A DNA stretch of 64,000 nt, taken from Rhizobium indicum (GTDB lineage: Bacteria; Pseudomonadota; Alphaproteobacteria; Rhizobiales; Rhizobiaceae). The number at the start of each line of letters is the position of its first letter. The stretch's first letter is position 1. Below are positions 28,761 to 38,074 of the stretch, piece by piece. A program made the position numbers and the translations under genes. The notes below the pieces were generated by a model. It saw only the letters and a program-made list of their open reading frames with translations, made no database searches and was not told the origin of the DNA. The stretch is from positions 2,542,001 through 2,606,000 of the forward strand of contig NZ_CP054021.1 in assembly GCF_005862305.2 (NCBI RefSeq), in the 5' to 3' direction.

Positions 28761-30242
28761 ATGGCTTTCACCAGCGCACTGACCAAGCACGTTACCTTCT
28801 CCTCGCCCCTGCTGCGCGATGCCGGCTATATCGACGGCGTCTGGACATCAGGCGATGCCACAAAGACTTTCGACGTGCTGAACCCGGCAACCGGCGAGCT
28901 GCTCGCCTCGCTGCCCGATATGGGTGCGGCAGAGACGCGGGCGGCGATCGATGCAGCCCATGCCGCCCAGCCGGGCTGGGCTGCCCGTCCGGCCAAGGAG
29001 CGCAGCGCGATCCTGCGCAAATGGTTCGACCTGATGGTCGTCAATGCCGACGAACTCGCCGCGATCCTGACCGCCGAAATGGGCAAGCCGTTCCCGGAAG
29101 CGCGCGGCGAGATCCTTTATGCCGCGGCCTATATCGAATGGTATGCGGAAGAAGCCAAGCGAATCTACGGCGAGACGATCCCCGCGCCTTCCGACGATAA
29201 ACGGATGCTCGTCATCCGGCAGCCGGTCGGCGTCGTCGGAACGATCACGCCGTGGAATTTCCCGGCAGCGATGATCACCCGCAAGATCGCCCCAGCGCTT
29301 GCCGTCGGCTGCACCGTGGTCTCGAAGCCCGCCGAACAGACGCCGCTGACGGCGATCGCACTTGCCGTACTCGCCGAGCAGGCCGGCATTCCGGCCGGCG
29401 TCTTCAACGTCATCGTCGGGGTCGACGGCCCGGCAATCGGCCGCGAGCTCTGCGGCAACGAAAAGGTGCGCAAGATCAGCTTCACCGGTTCGACGGAGGT
29501 CGGCCGCATCCTGATGCGGCAGTGCGCCGACCAGATCAAGAAGGTGAGCCTGGAGCTCGGCGGCAACGCGCCCTTCATCGTCTTTGACGATGCCGATCTC
29601 GACGCTGCCGTCGAAGGCGCGATCGCCTCCAAATACCGCAATGCCGGCCAGACCTGCGTCTGTGCCAACCGCCTCTATGTCCAGTCGAACGTCTATGACG
29701 CCTTCGCCGCCAAGCTTGCCGCCAAGGTCGCCGAGATGTCGGTCGGCGACGGCTTCAAGCCGGGTGTCGTCATCGGGCCGCTGATCGACGCGCAAGGCCT
29801 TGCCAAGGTCGAAGATCATGTCAGCGACGCGCTTGCCAAGGGCGCCAAGGTGCTGACCGGCGGCAAGCGCATCGACGGCGCCGGCACCTTCTTCACACCG
29901 ACGGTGCTGACCGGCGTTGCGCGCGGCATGAAGGTGGCGCGCGAGGAGACCTTCGGGCCGGTGGCGCCGCTCTTTCGCTTCGACACGGTCGAGGATGTCA
30001 TTCAACAGGCAAACGACACGGAGTTCGGCCTCGCCGCCTATTTCTACGCCGGCGATCTGAAGAAGGTCTGGCGGGTGGCGGAAGCGCTGGAATACGGCAT
30101 GATCGGCATCAATACCGGCTTGATGTCATCCGAGACGGCGCCCTTCGGCGGCATCAAGCAATCCGGCCTTGGCCGCGAAGGCTCGCGGCACGGCGCCGAC
30201 GACTATCTGGAAATGAAATATCTCTGCATCGGCGGCGTTTGA
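28761..30242 (+). CDS. gabD: Succinate-semialdehyde dehydrogenase (NADP+)
   Basis: 493-residue aldehyde dehydrogenase oxidising succinate semialdehyde to succinate, the second step after GabT. Cofactor and catalytic motifs: TPWNFPAAMITRKIAPALA, FTGSTEVGRILM, the general base Glu265 in SLELGGNAPF and the nucleophile Cys299 in NAGQTCVCANR. Start ATG 28761 with a strong AAGGAGG. Length and motifs fit GabD rather than generic betaine-aldehyde dehydrogenases. Confidence 0.94.
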   Translation: MAFTSALTKHVTFSSPLLRDAGYIDGVWTSGDATKTFDVLNPATGELLASLPDMGAAETRAAIDAAHAAQPGWAARPAKERSAILRKWFDLMVVNADELAAILTAEMGKPFPEARGEILYAAAYIEWYAEEAKRIYGETIPAPSDDKRMLVIRQPVGVVGTITPWNFPAAMITRKIAPALAVGCTVVSKPAEQTPLTAIALAVLAEQAGIPAGVFNVIVGVDGPAIGRELCGNEKVRKISFTGSTEVGRILMRQCADQIKKVSLELGGNAPFIVFDDADLDAAVEGAIASKYRNAGQTCVCANRLYVQSNVYDAFAAKLAAKVAEMSVGDGFKPGVVIGPLIDAQGLAKVEDHVSDALAKGAKVLTGGKRIDGAGTFFTPTVLTGVARGMKVAREETFGPVAPLFRFDTVEDVIQQANDTEFGLAAYFYAGDLKKVWRVAEALEYGMIGINTGLMSSETAPFGGIKQSGLGREGSRHGADDYLEMKYLCIGGV

Positions 30243-30274
30243 TCCGCCGCCTCATGGCGCAAGACACCCAACGA

Positions 30275-30295
30275 CACGCGGCATTGCGCCGCGTG
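30275..30295. terminator. Hairpin between convergent gabD and slyX
   Basis: CACGCGGC (30275-30282), loop ATTGC, GCCGCGTG (30288-30295). Perfect 8-bp stem, no T-tract; it lies between two convergent stops. Confidence 0.45.
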
Positions 30296-30298
30296 CCG

Positions 30299-30508
30299 TC
30301 AATAATGCGGCGGGCGGGTGATGCCAGGCGCCTCCAGCGACTGCTCCTCGAGCGACAGGAAGCGTTCGGTCAGCCGGTCGAGCTTGGTGCGCATCTGCTC
30401 GACGGTCTTCCATTGCTCGGCGAGCTGATCGGAAAGCTCTTCGATCGCCTTTGCCTGGTGGGCCAGCATTTCTTCCAGCCGGGTGATGTGGTTCGTCTCG
30501 TCGGACAT
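30299..30508 (-). CDS. slyX: SlyX family coiled-coil protein
   Basis: 69-residue SlyX-like protein: MSDETNHITRLEEMLAHQAK then AIEELSDQLAEQWKTVEQMR with continuous heptads and the C-terminal PPHY end typical of SlyX. Function unknown. Start at 30508 is marked by AAAGGAGG. Likely a small homo-oligomeric coiled coil. Confidence 0.88.
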   Translation of the reverse strand: MSDETNHITRLEEMLAHQAKAIEELSDQLAEQWKTVEQMRTKLDRLTERFLSLEEQSLEAPGITRPPHY

Positions 30509-30610
30509 CGATCCTCCTTTGCCGAAACCGGCAGAACAGATGGTTCTCCCAAAGCGGAAATAGGCCACCTCGTCAATGCTTTCCATGCCCGGCGCGGCCA
30601 TGCGCAAAAC

Positions 30611-30626
30611 TGTACCGTTTGGTTAC
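30611..30626. promoter_or_regulatory. Possible degenerate TetR-type operator upstream of uxaC
   Basis: TGTACC-GTTT-GGTTAC. The right arm GGTTAC is the same as in the site at 42369-42382 and the GTTT spacer is the same as at 43234-43249; the left arm is poor. It lies 63 bp before the uxaC ATG. Confidence 0.3.
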
Positions 30627-30688
30627 TAAAAGACCTTGCCGCGCCTGATGTTGTGGGGTAGGCCGTTATCCATCAGGGAGGAATACTG

Positions 30689-32104
30689 ATGGATGCAGGA
30701 AACGGCTTTCTTCATCCGGACCGGCTTTTTCCGGCTGATCCGGCAACACGGACCATCGCGCGAGACCTCTACGAGACGGTGCGCAATCTTCCGATCGTCA
30801 GCCCGCACGGGCATACCGAACCCTCCTGGTTCGCCGACGACAAGCCCTTCGAAGACGCGGCCTCGCTGCTGGTCATTCCCGATCACTATCTCTTCCGCAT
30901 GCTGCACAGCGTCGGCGTCACCTTGGACGAGCTCGGCGTGCCGCGGCTCGACGGCAAGCCGGTGGAAACGGGACGGGCGATCTGGCGGACTTTTGCCGCG
31001 CACTACCACCTTTTCCGCGGGACGCCTTCGAGCCTCTGGGTCGACCACGCCATGTCGGCCGTGCTCGGCTGCACCGAGCCGCTGACATCAGACAATGCCG
31101 ATGCGCTCTACGACCATATCAATGCCCAGCTTGCCCTTCCGGAATTCCGCCCGCGGGCGCTGCATCAGCGATTCGGCATCGAAACGATCGCGACGACGGA
31201 TGGAGCGCTCGATCCTCTGGCGCATCACCAGAAGTTGGCGGCCGACGGCTGGATCGGCAAGGTGCGCACCACTTACAGGCCGGACAGCGTCACCGATCCC
31301 GATGCCGTCGGCTTCCGCGACAATCTCATCAAGTTCGGAGAGATCACCGGCACCGAGGTAACGCGCTGGGACGGCCTGATCGAGGCGCATCGGCGCCGGC
31401 GCGCCTATTTCCGCCAGTTCGGCGCCACCGCGACCGATCACGGTGTGCCCACGGCCTTCACCGTCGACCTGCCGCTTGCGGAAAAACAGGCGCTGCTCGA
31501 CAAGGCGCTGAAGGGTCCGCTTTCGCCTGAAGAGGCCGAGCTCTTCCGCGGCCAGATGATGACCGAGATGGCCGGACTTTCGGCCGAGGACGGCATGGTG
31601 ATGCAGATCCATGCCGGCTCCAGACGCAATACCGACCGCGGGCTTTTCTCGACCCGCGGCCCGAATATGGGCGCCGATATCCCGACACGCACGGACTGGG
31701 TCGGCGGCTTGAATGCCCTGCTATCAAAATATGGCCACGCACCGGGTTTGCGTGTGCTGCTCTTCACGCTCGACGAGACGACCTATGCACGCGAGCTGGC
31801 GCCAATGGCAGGCCATTGGCCCTGCCTGATGATCGGCCCGCCCTGGTGGTTCTACGACAGCCCGAACGGCATCCGCCGCTACCTCGACCAAGTGGTCGAG
31901 ACGGCGGGCTTTGCCAATATGGCGGGTTTCAACGACGATACGCGCGCGCTGCTTTCGATCCCCGCGCGGCATGACGTCTGGCGCCGCGAAGTCTGCCGCT
32001 TCCTTGCCCAGCTTGCCGCCGAGCACCGGATTTCCAAGCGGGACGCCGAGATCGTCGCGCGCGAACTCTCCTATGACAATGCGAAAAAGGCCTACAAGCT
32101 GTGA
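30689..32104 (+). CDS. uxaC: Glucuronate isomerase
   Basis: 471-residue uronate isomerase converting D-glucuronate to D-fructuronate (and galacturonate to tagaturonate). Motifs include the metal-binding VSPHGHTEPSWF, MQIHAGSRRNTDRGLF, and RVLLFTLDETTYARELAPMA, all of the UxaC amidohydrolase-like family. Start ATG 30689 with GGGAGGAAT. Its TGA overlaps the GTG of uxuB (GTGA), so the two are translationally coupled. Confidence 0.95.
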   Translation: MDAGNGFLHPDRLFPADPATRTIARDLYETVRNLPIVSPHGHTEPSWFADDKPFEDAASLLVIPDHYLFRMLHSVGVTLDELGVPRLDGKPVETGRAIWRTFAAHYHLFRGTPSSLWVDHAMSAVLGCTEPLTSDNADALYDHINAQLALPEFRPRALHQRFGIETIATTDGALDPLAHHQKLAADGWIGKVRTTYRPDSVTDPDAVGFRDNLIKFGEITGTEVTRWDGLIEAHRRRRAYFRQFGATATDHGVPTAFTVDLPLAEKQALLDKALKGPLSPEEAELFRGQMMTEMAGLSAEDGMVMQIHAGSRRNTDRGLFSTRGPNMGADIPTRTDWVGGLNALLSKYGHAPGLRVLLFTLDETTYARELAPMAGHWPCLMIGPPWWFYDSPNGIRRYLDQVVETAGFANMAGFNDDTRALLSIPARHDVWRREVCRFLAQLAAEHRISKRDAEIVARELSYDNAKKAYKL

Positions 32105-33558
32105 GCGATAGACTACAGAACCTGACCGGCCTTGCGCCGACGGCGAAACTTCCCGCCTATGACAGGAATGCGCTGAAGGCCGGCATCCTGCATCTCGGCC
32201 CTGGCGCTTTCTTCCGCGCCCATTTCGCACCCTTCACGGACGGCGCGCTCGCAGCCGCAGGCGGTGACTGGGGCATCGAGGTGGCAAGCCTGCGCACGCC
32301 CGATGTCGCCGACAATCTGAGCGCCCAGAACGGGCTCTATACGACGCTGATCCGCGATACCTCAGGCACGAAGGCTGAGGTGGTCGGCTCGATCCTGAAG
32401 GCACATGTGGCGCCGCGCGATCCGGCCGGCCTGCTGGCGCGGCTCGAAGACCCCGATATCCGCATCGTCAGCATGACGGTGACGGAAAAGGCCTATGGTT
32501 TCGATCCCGCAACCGGCGGCCTCGACCTGAAACACCCCGATATCGTCGCCGACCTTGCCAACCGGCATGCGCCGCGCGGCGTCATCGGCTATCTCGTCGA
32601 AGGCCTCGCCCGCCGCAGGCAGAAGGGCATCGCGCCCTTCACGCCGCTGAGCTGCGACAACCTGCCGAGCAACGGCGCCGTGCTGAAGCGCCTGGTGCTG
32701 GAATTCACCTCCCGCATAGACCCCGACCTGCATCGCTGGATCGAGGCGAATGTGCCCTTCCCGTCGACGATGGTCGACCGCATCACGCCGGCCAGCACCG
32801 CGGCGACCTATGCCGATGCCGAACGGCTGACGGGCCGCACGGATATGGCGGCGATCGAGACCGAACCCTTTACGCAATGGGTCATCGAAGACCATTTCGC
32901 CAATGGCCGGCCGGCCTGGGAAAAGGTGCGCGGCGCACTGATGGTCGAGGAGGTCTCCTCCTACGAGAAGATGAAGCTGCGGATGCTGAACGGCGCGCAT
33001 TCGCTGCTTGCCTATCTCGGTTATATCGGCGGCTATGAATTCATCCGCGACGTGATGGATGACGCAGCTCTGGCAGCACTTGCCTACCGCCACATGCATG
33101 CAGCGGCAAGAACGCTCGATGCGGTTCCCGGCATCGACCTCGATGACTATGCCAGCGAATTGATAGCGCGCTTTGCAAACAAGGCGATCGCACACCGCAC
33201 CTATCAAATCGCCATGGACGGCACGCAGAAACTGCCGCAGCGGCTGCTGGAACCGGCAACCGAAGCACTGGCGCATGGCGACAGGGCAGAGACCTATGCG
33301 ATCGCTGTTGCCGCATGGATGCGCTATGCGATCGGCGAGCACGGCAACGGCGAGCGCTACGAATTGCGCGATCCCAGGGCTGGCGAAATCGCCGCTCTCA
33401 TCGCCGATATCCCGCGCACCGGCCTCGCGATCTCGGCGGCTCTTTTCACCCTTCCGGGACTCTTCCCGGCGGCCTTGACAGGCCACCGAGCCTGGACGCA
33501 GGATGTGGCTGACAAGCTGGAGATCCTGATCCAGGACGACCGCTTGCCGCTGTTCTAG
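32101..33558 (+). CDS. uxuB: Fructuronate reductase / mannitol dehydrogenase family protein
   Basis: 485-residue long-chain polyol dehydrogenase. The N-terminal NAD-binding segment AGILHLGPGAFFRAHFAPFT, central VPFPSTMVDRITPASTA and the catalytic-lysine region YEKMKLRMLNGAHSLLAYLG are typical. Coupled to uxaC, it should reduce fructuronate to mannonate. The dehydratase and KDG steps (uxuA, kdgK) are not in this window. GTG start at 32101 overlaps the uxaC stop. Confidence 0.92.
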   Translation: MSDRLQNLTGLAPTAKLPAYDRNALKAGILHLGPGAFFRAHFAPFTDGALAAAGGDWGIEVASLRTPDVADNLSAQNGLYTTLIRDTSGTKAEVVGSILKAHVAPRDPAGLLARLEDPDIRIVSMTVTEKAYGFDPATGGLDLKHPDIVADLANRHAPRGVIGYLVEGLARRRQKGIAPFTPLSCDNLPSNGAVLKRLVLEFTSRIDPDLHRWIEANVPFPSTMVDRITPASTAATYADAERLTGRTDMAAIETEPFTQWVIEDHFANGRPAWEKVRGALMVEEVSSYEKMKLRMLNGAHSLLAYLGYIGGYEFIRDVMDDAALAALAYRHMHAAARTLDAVPGIDLDDYASELIARFANKAIAHRTYQIAMDGTQKLPQRLLEPATEALAHGDRAETYAIAVAAWMRYAIGEHGNGERYELRDPRAGEIAALIADIPRTGLAISAALFTLPGLFPAALTGHRAWTQDVADKLEILIQDDRLPLF

Positions 33559-33568
33559 GCAGCAGCCG

Positions 33569-36019
33569 CTACGCCTTCACCCGCGCCATATCCGGATCGT
33601 AGAGCGGCGACAGCGACACCCTGCAGGGGATGCGTTCCCGCGCGACGTCAAGCTCATAGGTGCCGGAGAGGACGAACTCTTCCGTCACCCCTTCGGGGCT
33701 GCGGACGTAGCCGTAGCCGATCGGCTTGCCCAGCGTATAACCGAAGCCGCCGCTCGAAAGCCAGCCGACGCGCTTGCCGTCGCGATAGATCGTTTCGCGG
33801 CCGAGCAGCACGGCATCGGAATCCTCGGGAACGAAGCAGGCGAGGCGCTTCTTGACGCCTCCCGAAAGCTGCCGCTCGATCGCCTCACGGCCGCGGAACG
33901 GAATGCTCTTCCGCATCTTCACCGCCCAGCTGAGACCGGCCTCAACAGGCGTATGGTCGGGACCGATATCCGACCCCCAGGCGCGATAACCCTTTTCCAT
34001 GCGGCAGCTCTCAATGGCGCGGTAGCCGGCATTGACGAGGCCGAGCTCGCCGCCGGATGCCATCAGCACGTCATAGACCGTGGTCGCATATTCAACGGGA
34101 ATATGCAGTTCGTAGCCGAGCTCGCCGACATAGGTGATGCGCAGGGCCCGCACGGGGCAGCCTGCAATGCCGACGGTCCTGACCTTGCCGAAGGGGAAGG
34201 CTGCATTCGAGACGTCGCTGCCCGTCACCCTTTCCAGCACGGCACGGGAATTCGGCCCCATCAGCGACAGCACGGAATAGGCGGAGGTGACGTCGACAAG
34301 TTCGGCATGCATCGCCGCCGGGATATTGCGTGCGATCCAGTCGAAGTCATGGGTGGCGAAGCCGGTACCGGTGACGATGTAATATTCGTTCTCGGCGATG
34401 CGGGCGACCGTCACGTCGCATTCGATGCCGCCCTTGTCGTTCAGCATCTGCGTGTAGACAAGCGATCCCACAGGCCTTGCGACATCGTTGGCGGCGATCC
34501 AGGATAGCGCTGCCTCGGCATCCCTGCCCTTCAGCACGAATTTGGCAAAGGACGTCTGATCGAAGATCACGGCCGCTTCGCGCACGGCCTTATGCTCGCG
34601 GCCGACCGCCTCGAACCAGTTCTGCCTGGTGTAGCTGTAGATATCCTTCGGCTCCTCGTTGGCGAAGAGATCGGCAAACCAGTTCGGCCGTTCCCAGCCG
34701 AGTTTTTCGCCGAAACAGGCGCCCTGCGCCTTCAGCCGGTCATAGAGCGGCGATTTGCGGCAAGGGCGGCCGCTCGAATGTTCCTCGAACGGCCAGGCCA
34801 TGGTGTAGTGTTTGCCATAGGCTTCGAGCGTGCGTGTCCGCACCCAGTCCGTATCGAAATGCGGCCGGCCGAAACGGCGGATATCGACCGGCCATAGATC
34901 ATAAGGTGGTTCGCCCTTCGTCACCCATTCGGCCAGCGCCATGCCGGCGCCGCCGGCCGAAGCGATGCCGAAGGCGTTGAAACCGGCGCCGACGAAGAAA
35001 TTCCTCAGCTCCGGCGCCTCGCCAAGAATGAAGTTGCCATCCGGCGTGAAGCTTTCCGGGCCGTTCAGCAACTGCTTGACGCCGACGTTTTCCAGCGCCG
35101 GAACGCGACCGAGCGCCTGTTCCATGATCTGCTCGAAATGGTCGAAATTACTGTCCAGCAGCGTGTAGTGGAAACCGTCGGGGATACCGTTTTTCGCCCA
35201 GGGGATGGGGTTCGGCTCGTAGCCGCCCATGACGATGCCGCCGACCTCTTCCTTGTAATAGGTCAGCCGATCGGGATCGCGCAGCGTCGGCAGGTTGGAG
35301 GGCACGCCGAAGGATTCGGTGATGATGTATTGGTGCTCGACGGAGACCAGCGGCACGTTGACGCCGATGCGAGCGGCGAAGGCGCGCGTCCATTGGCCGG
35401 CACAGACGACGACACGCTCGCATTCGATGCGCCCTTGCGCCGTAACGACGGCACGAATCTTCCCCTTGTCGATTTCAAGGTCGAGGACTTCGGTATCCTC
35501 GAAGATCGAAACGCCCGACATGCGGGCGCCCTTGGCCAGCGCCTGGGTGATATCGGAGGGATTGGCCTGGCCGTCGGTCGGGAGGAAGGCAGCGCCAACG
35601 AGATCGTCGATCGTCATCAGCGGCCAGAGATCGAAGGCTTCCTGCGGGGTCAGCAATTGCATTTCGAGGCCGAAGGACTGGGCGGTGGTCGCTTGGCGCC
35701 TGACCTCGGTCCAGCGTTCCTCGTTGCAGGCAAGGCGCAGGCCGCCATTCATCTTCCAGCCGGTGCCGAGACCCGTTTCCGCCTCGAGCCGCTTGTAGAG
35801 ATCGACGGAATAGCCGAGAAGCTGGGTGATGTTGGCGCTGGTGCGCAGCTGGCCGACGAGGCCGGCGGCATGGAAGGTGGTGCCCGAGGTAAGCTTCTTG
35901 CGCTCCAGCAGCACGGTATCGGTCCAGCCGAGCTTGCCGAGATGATAGGCCGTCGAGCAGCCGATGATGCCGCCGCCGATGACCACGGCTTTCGCCGTCT
36001 TCGGTAATTCCTTCGTCAT
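33569..36019 (-). CDS. FAD-dependent dimethylglycine/sarcosine dehydrogenase-like oxidoreductase with GcvT domain
   Basis: 816 residues. N-terminal DAO-type FAD domain with AVVIGGGIIGCSTAYHLGKL and SGTTFHAAGLVGQLR, where His50 corresponds to the covalent-FAD histidine of dimethylglycine dehydrogenase. A FAO middle domain (about 380-435) and a C-terminal GcvT/aminomethyltransferase-like folate domain (about 440-810) follow. Such enzymes oxidise N-methyl groups and hand formaldehyde to tetrahydrofolate. Its ATG abuts the TAA of the kinase gene, so it is the last gene of the long minus-strand ABC operon. Substrate unknown. Confidence 0.9.
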   Translation of the reverse strand: MTKELPKTAKAVVIGGGIIGCSTAYHLGKLGWTDTVLLERKKLTSGTTFHAAGLVGQLRTSANITQLLGYSVDLYKRLEAETGLGTGWKMNGGLRLACNEERWTEVRRQATTAQSFGLEMQLLTPQEAFDLWPLMTIDDLVGAAFLPTDGQANPSDITQALAKGARMSGVSIFEDTEVLDLEIDKGKIRAVVTAQGRIECERVVVCAGQWTRAFAARIGVNVPLVSVEHQYIITESFGVPSNLPTLRDPDRLTYYKEEVGGIVMGGYEPNPIPWAKNGIPDGFHYTLLDSNFDHFEQIMEQALGRVPALENVGVKQLLNGPESFTPDGNFILGEAPELRNFFVGAGFNAFGIASAGGAGMALAEWVTKGEPPYDLWPVDIRRFGRPHFDTDWVRTRTLEAYGKHYTMAWPFEEHSSGRPCRKSPLYDRLKAQGACFGEKLGWERPNWFADLFANEEPKDIYSYTRQNWFEAVGREHKAVREAAVIFDQTSFAKFVLKGRDAEAALSWIAANDVARPVGSLVYTQMLNDKGGIECDVTVARIAENEYYIVTGTGFATHDFDWIARNIPAAMHAELVDVTSAYSVLSLMGPNSRAVLERVTGSDVSNAAFPFGKVRTVGIAGCPVRALRITYVGELGYELHIPVEYATTVYDVLMASGGELGLVNAGYRAIESCRMEKGYRAWGSDIGPDHTPVEAGLSWAVKMRKSIPFRGREAIERQLSGGVKKRLACFVPEDSDAVLLGRETIYRDGKRVGWLSSGGFGYTLGKPIGYGYVRSPEGVTEEFVLSGTYELDVARERIPCRVSLSPLYDPDMARVKA

Positions 36020-36895
36020 TTATTGGTCCTGTTCAAAGGCTTGATAGGCGCGCTCGAAGCGCGCGAGATTTTCGGCCGTGTAGCCGGCGTAATTGAAATC
36101 GATGGTGGAATGGATTTCCGAAATCATGCTCCAGAGCGTCTCGCGTAGCAGCGAGGCACATTTCATCGCGGTATAGCGCCGGCTGAGATTATCGGTCAGC
36201 GGCCGGTCGAAATAAGTCTCCAGCATCGCGCGCTCGGCCGCTTGCGAGAGCTCGTTGTTGGAGGCCAATCCGCCAAGATCGAAAAGCGGCGTGTTGAATC
36301 CGGCATAGTCCCAGTCGATCAGCCAGAGCCGTTTGCCGTCATCGAGAAAGTTCGCGGCCAGCAGGTCGTTATGGCCGAAGGCGATCTCGAAAGGTCCTGC
36401 CGCTTCTTCCAACATATCAGCCTTGCCGACGAGCCCCGCCAGCAGCGGAAGATAGGCGCTCTTCGACACCTTCAGATTGGCGGCGTAGTCGCGGATGACG
36501 TGGAAGACCCAGAAGATCATAGCCTGGCCGCGGAAATGCCGGGCAATGTCGCGATGGCAGGCGCGGACCAGCGGCACGACCTGGGCCAGCATTTGCGGCG
36601 TCCTGATATCTTCCGGCGAAAGCGCTCTCGCCTCGATATATTCGAGCACCAGGACGCCCGGCGAATGGTGGATGACCGCCGGCGAAATGCCGGCTGCATG
36701 GGCGGCACGGCTTGCGGCAAGCTCGTTCTGCCTGTTGATGTGATGGATCGGAATATCGGTGCCGAGCCTGACCACGCAGCGCGCGACGGCATCGCTGACC
36801 AGATAATTCCTGTTGGTGATGCCGCCTGCTATCGGCGAGATTTCGATCGGGCCCTGCCAGATGCCAAGCGCATGAATCCTATCTTCAGGCGTCAT
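36020..36895 (-). CDS. Choline/aminoglycoside phosphotransferase-like kinase
   Basis: 291-residue kinase-fold protein: GGITNRNYLV (nucleotide loop), catalytic FGHNDLLAANFL and metal-binding WLIDWDYAGFNTPLFDLG. These are closest to choline/ethanolamine or thiamine kinases (APH family). It directly abuts the dimethylglycine-dehydrogenase-like gene, and both follow the transporter genes. It may phosphorylate an imported amino-alcohol or the headgroup released from it. Specificity is inference. Confidence 0.85.
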   Translation of the reverse strand: MTPEDRIHALGIWQGPIEISPIAGGITNRNYLVSDAVARCVVRLGTDIPIHHINRQNELAASRAAHAAGISPAVIHHSPGVLVLEYIEARALSPEDIRTPQMLAQVVPLVRACHRDIARHFRGQAMIFWVFHVIRDYAANLKVSKSAYLPLLAGLVGKADMLEEAAGPFEIAFGHNDLLAANFLDDGKRLWLIDWDYAGFNTPLFDLGGLASNNELSQAAERAMLETYFDRPLTDNLSRRYTAMKCASLLRETLWSMISEIHSTIDFNYAGYTAENLARFERAYQAFEQDQ

Positions 36896-36965
36896 GCTTG
36901 ATCCCCCTGCGGCCCCTCCCGAAATGATGGGCCAGAGGAGGATCTGATGTCAAGCAGCGGCGCGC

Positions 36966-38042
36966 TTAGATCGTCTTGCCGGCGGCATCGAAGACGTGGC
37001 AGCGGGCCGGATCGAAGGAGGCCTTCACATTGGCGCCGCGCTCCACCTTCTGCTGGCCGTCAAGCGCGACGGTCAGGAGCTGGTTATCCGGCGTGGTGGT
37101 GTAGAGCATGGTGGCGCCGCCGAGATTTTCGACGAGATCGACGTTGACGGTCGAGAGCGTGATTGCGCCATCGGCCAGCGAAAGATGCTCGGGACGGATG
37201 CCGAAGGTGACCTCCTCTCCCGCCCCGCCTTTCAGCCGGCGTGGCAGGCGGACGGAATTGCCGCAGACATGGATGCTGGTTTCGGTCTCGCCGACCTGCT
37301 CGATGCGCGCCTTCAGAAAATTCATCTTCGGACTGCCGATGAAACCGGCGACGAAGCGGTTGGCCGGGTTGTTGTAAAGATCGAGCGGCGCGCCGACCTG
37401 CTCGATGCGGCCGGAATTCAGCACCACGATCTTGTCCGCCATCGTCATGGCTTCGACCTGGTCATGGGTGACATAGATCATCGTATTGCCGAGGCTGCGG
37501 TGCAGGCGGGAGATCTCGACGCGCATCTGCACGCGCAGTTCGGCGTCAAGGTTCGACAACGGCTCGTCGAACAGGAAGATGCGCGGCTCACGCACGATGG
37601 CCCGGCCGATGGCGACACGCTGGCGCTGGCCGCCGGAGAGCGCCTTCGGCTTGCGCTCCAACAACTTCTCGATCTGCAGGATTTCGGCGGCGCGCTTCAC
37701 CTTCGGCTGGATCTCTGCCTTCTTGTAACCCGCCGTCTCCAGGCCGAAGGCGAGGTTCTTGTAGACCGACATATGCGGATAGAGCGCGTAGGACTGGAAA
37801 ACCATGGCGATACCGCGCTTGGCCGGCGCCACCTCGTTCATGCGCTCGCTGTCGAGCAGCAGCGCGCCGCCCGAAATCTCCTCAAGGCCGGCAATCATGC
37901 GCAGAAGGGTCGATTTTCCGCAGCCGGAGGGGCCGACAAAAACGACGAATTCGCCGGGATCGATCGTCAGGTCGATGCCATGGATCACATCCATCGCGCC
38001 GTAGCGCTTCTCGACCTTCTGAAGAACGACACTGGTTGCCAT
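36966..38042 (-). CDS. ABC transporter ATP-binding protein, sugar-import (UgpC/MalK) type
   Basis: 358-residue ATPase: Walker A GPSGCGKSTLLRM, Q-loop FQSYALYPHM, signature ALSGGQRQRVAIGRAIV, Walker B IFLFDEPLSNLDAEL, H-loop VTHDQVEAM, then a MalK-like C-terminal OB domain (EVTFGIRPEHLSLADG). It energises the two permeases at 39.2-41.0 kb for carbohydrate import across the inner membrane. Start ATG 38042. Confidence 0.93.
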   Translation of the reverse strand: MATSVVLQKVEKRYGAMDVIHGIDLTIDPGEFVVFVGPSGCGKSTLLRMIAGLEEISGGALLLDSERMNEVAPAKRGIAMVFQSYALYPHMSVYKNLAFGLETAGYKKAEIQPKVKRAAEILQIEKLLERKPKALSGGQRQRVAIGRAIVREPRIFLFDEPLSNLDAELRVQMRVEISRLHRSLGNTMIYVTHDQVEAMTMADKIVVLNSGRIEQVGAPLDLYNNPANRFVAGFIGSPKMNFLKARIEQVGETETSIHVCGNSVRLPRRLKGGAGEEVTFGIRPEHLSLADGAITLSTVNVDLVENLGGATMLYTTTPDNQLLTVALDGQQKVERGANVKASFDPARCHVFDAAGKTI

Positions 38043-38074
38043 CTTCTCAAAACCCTCTCTTTTTATTTTGTCAG

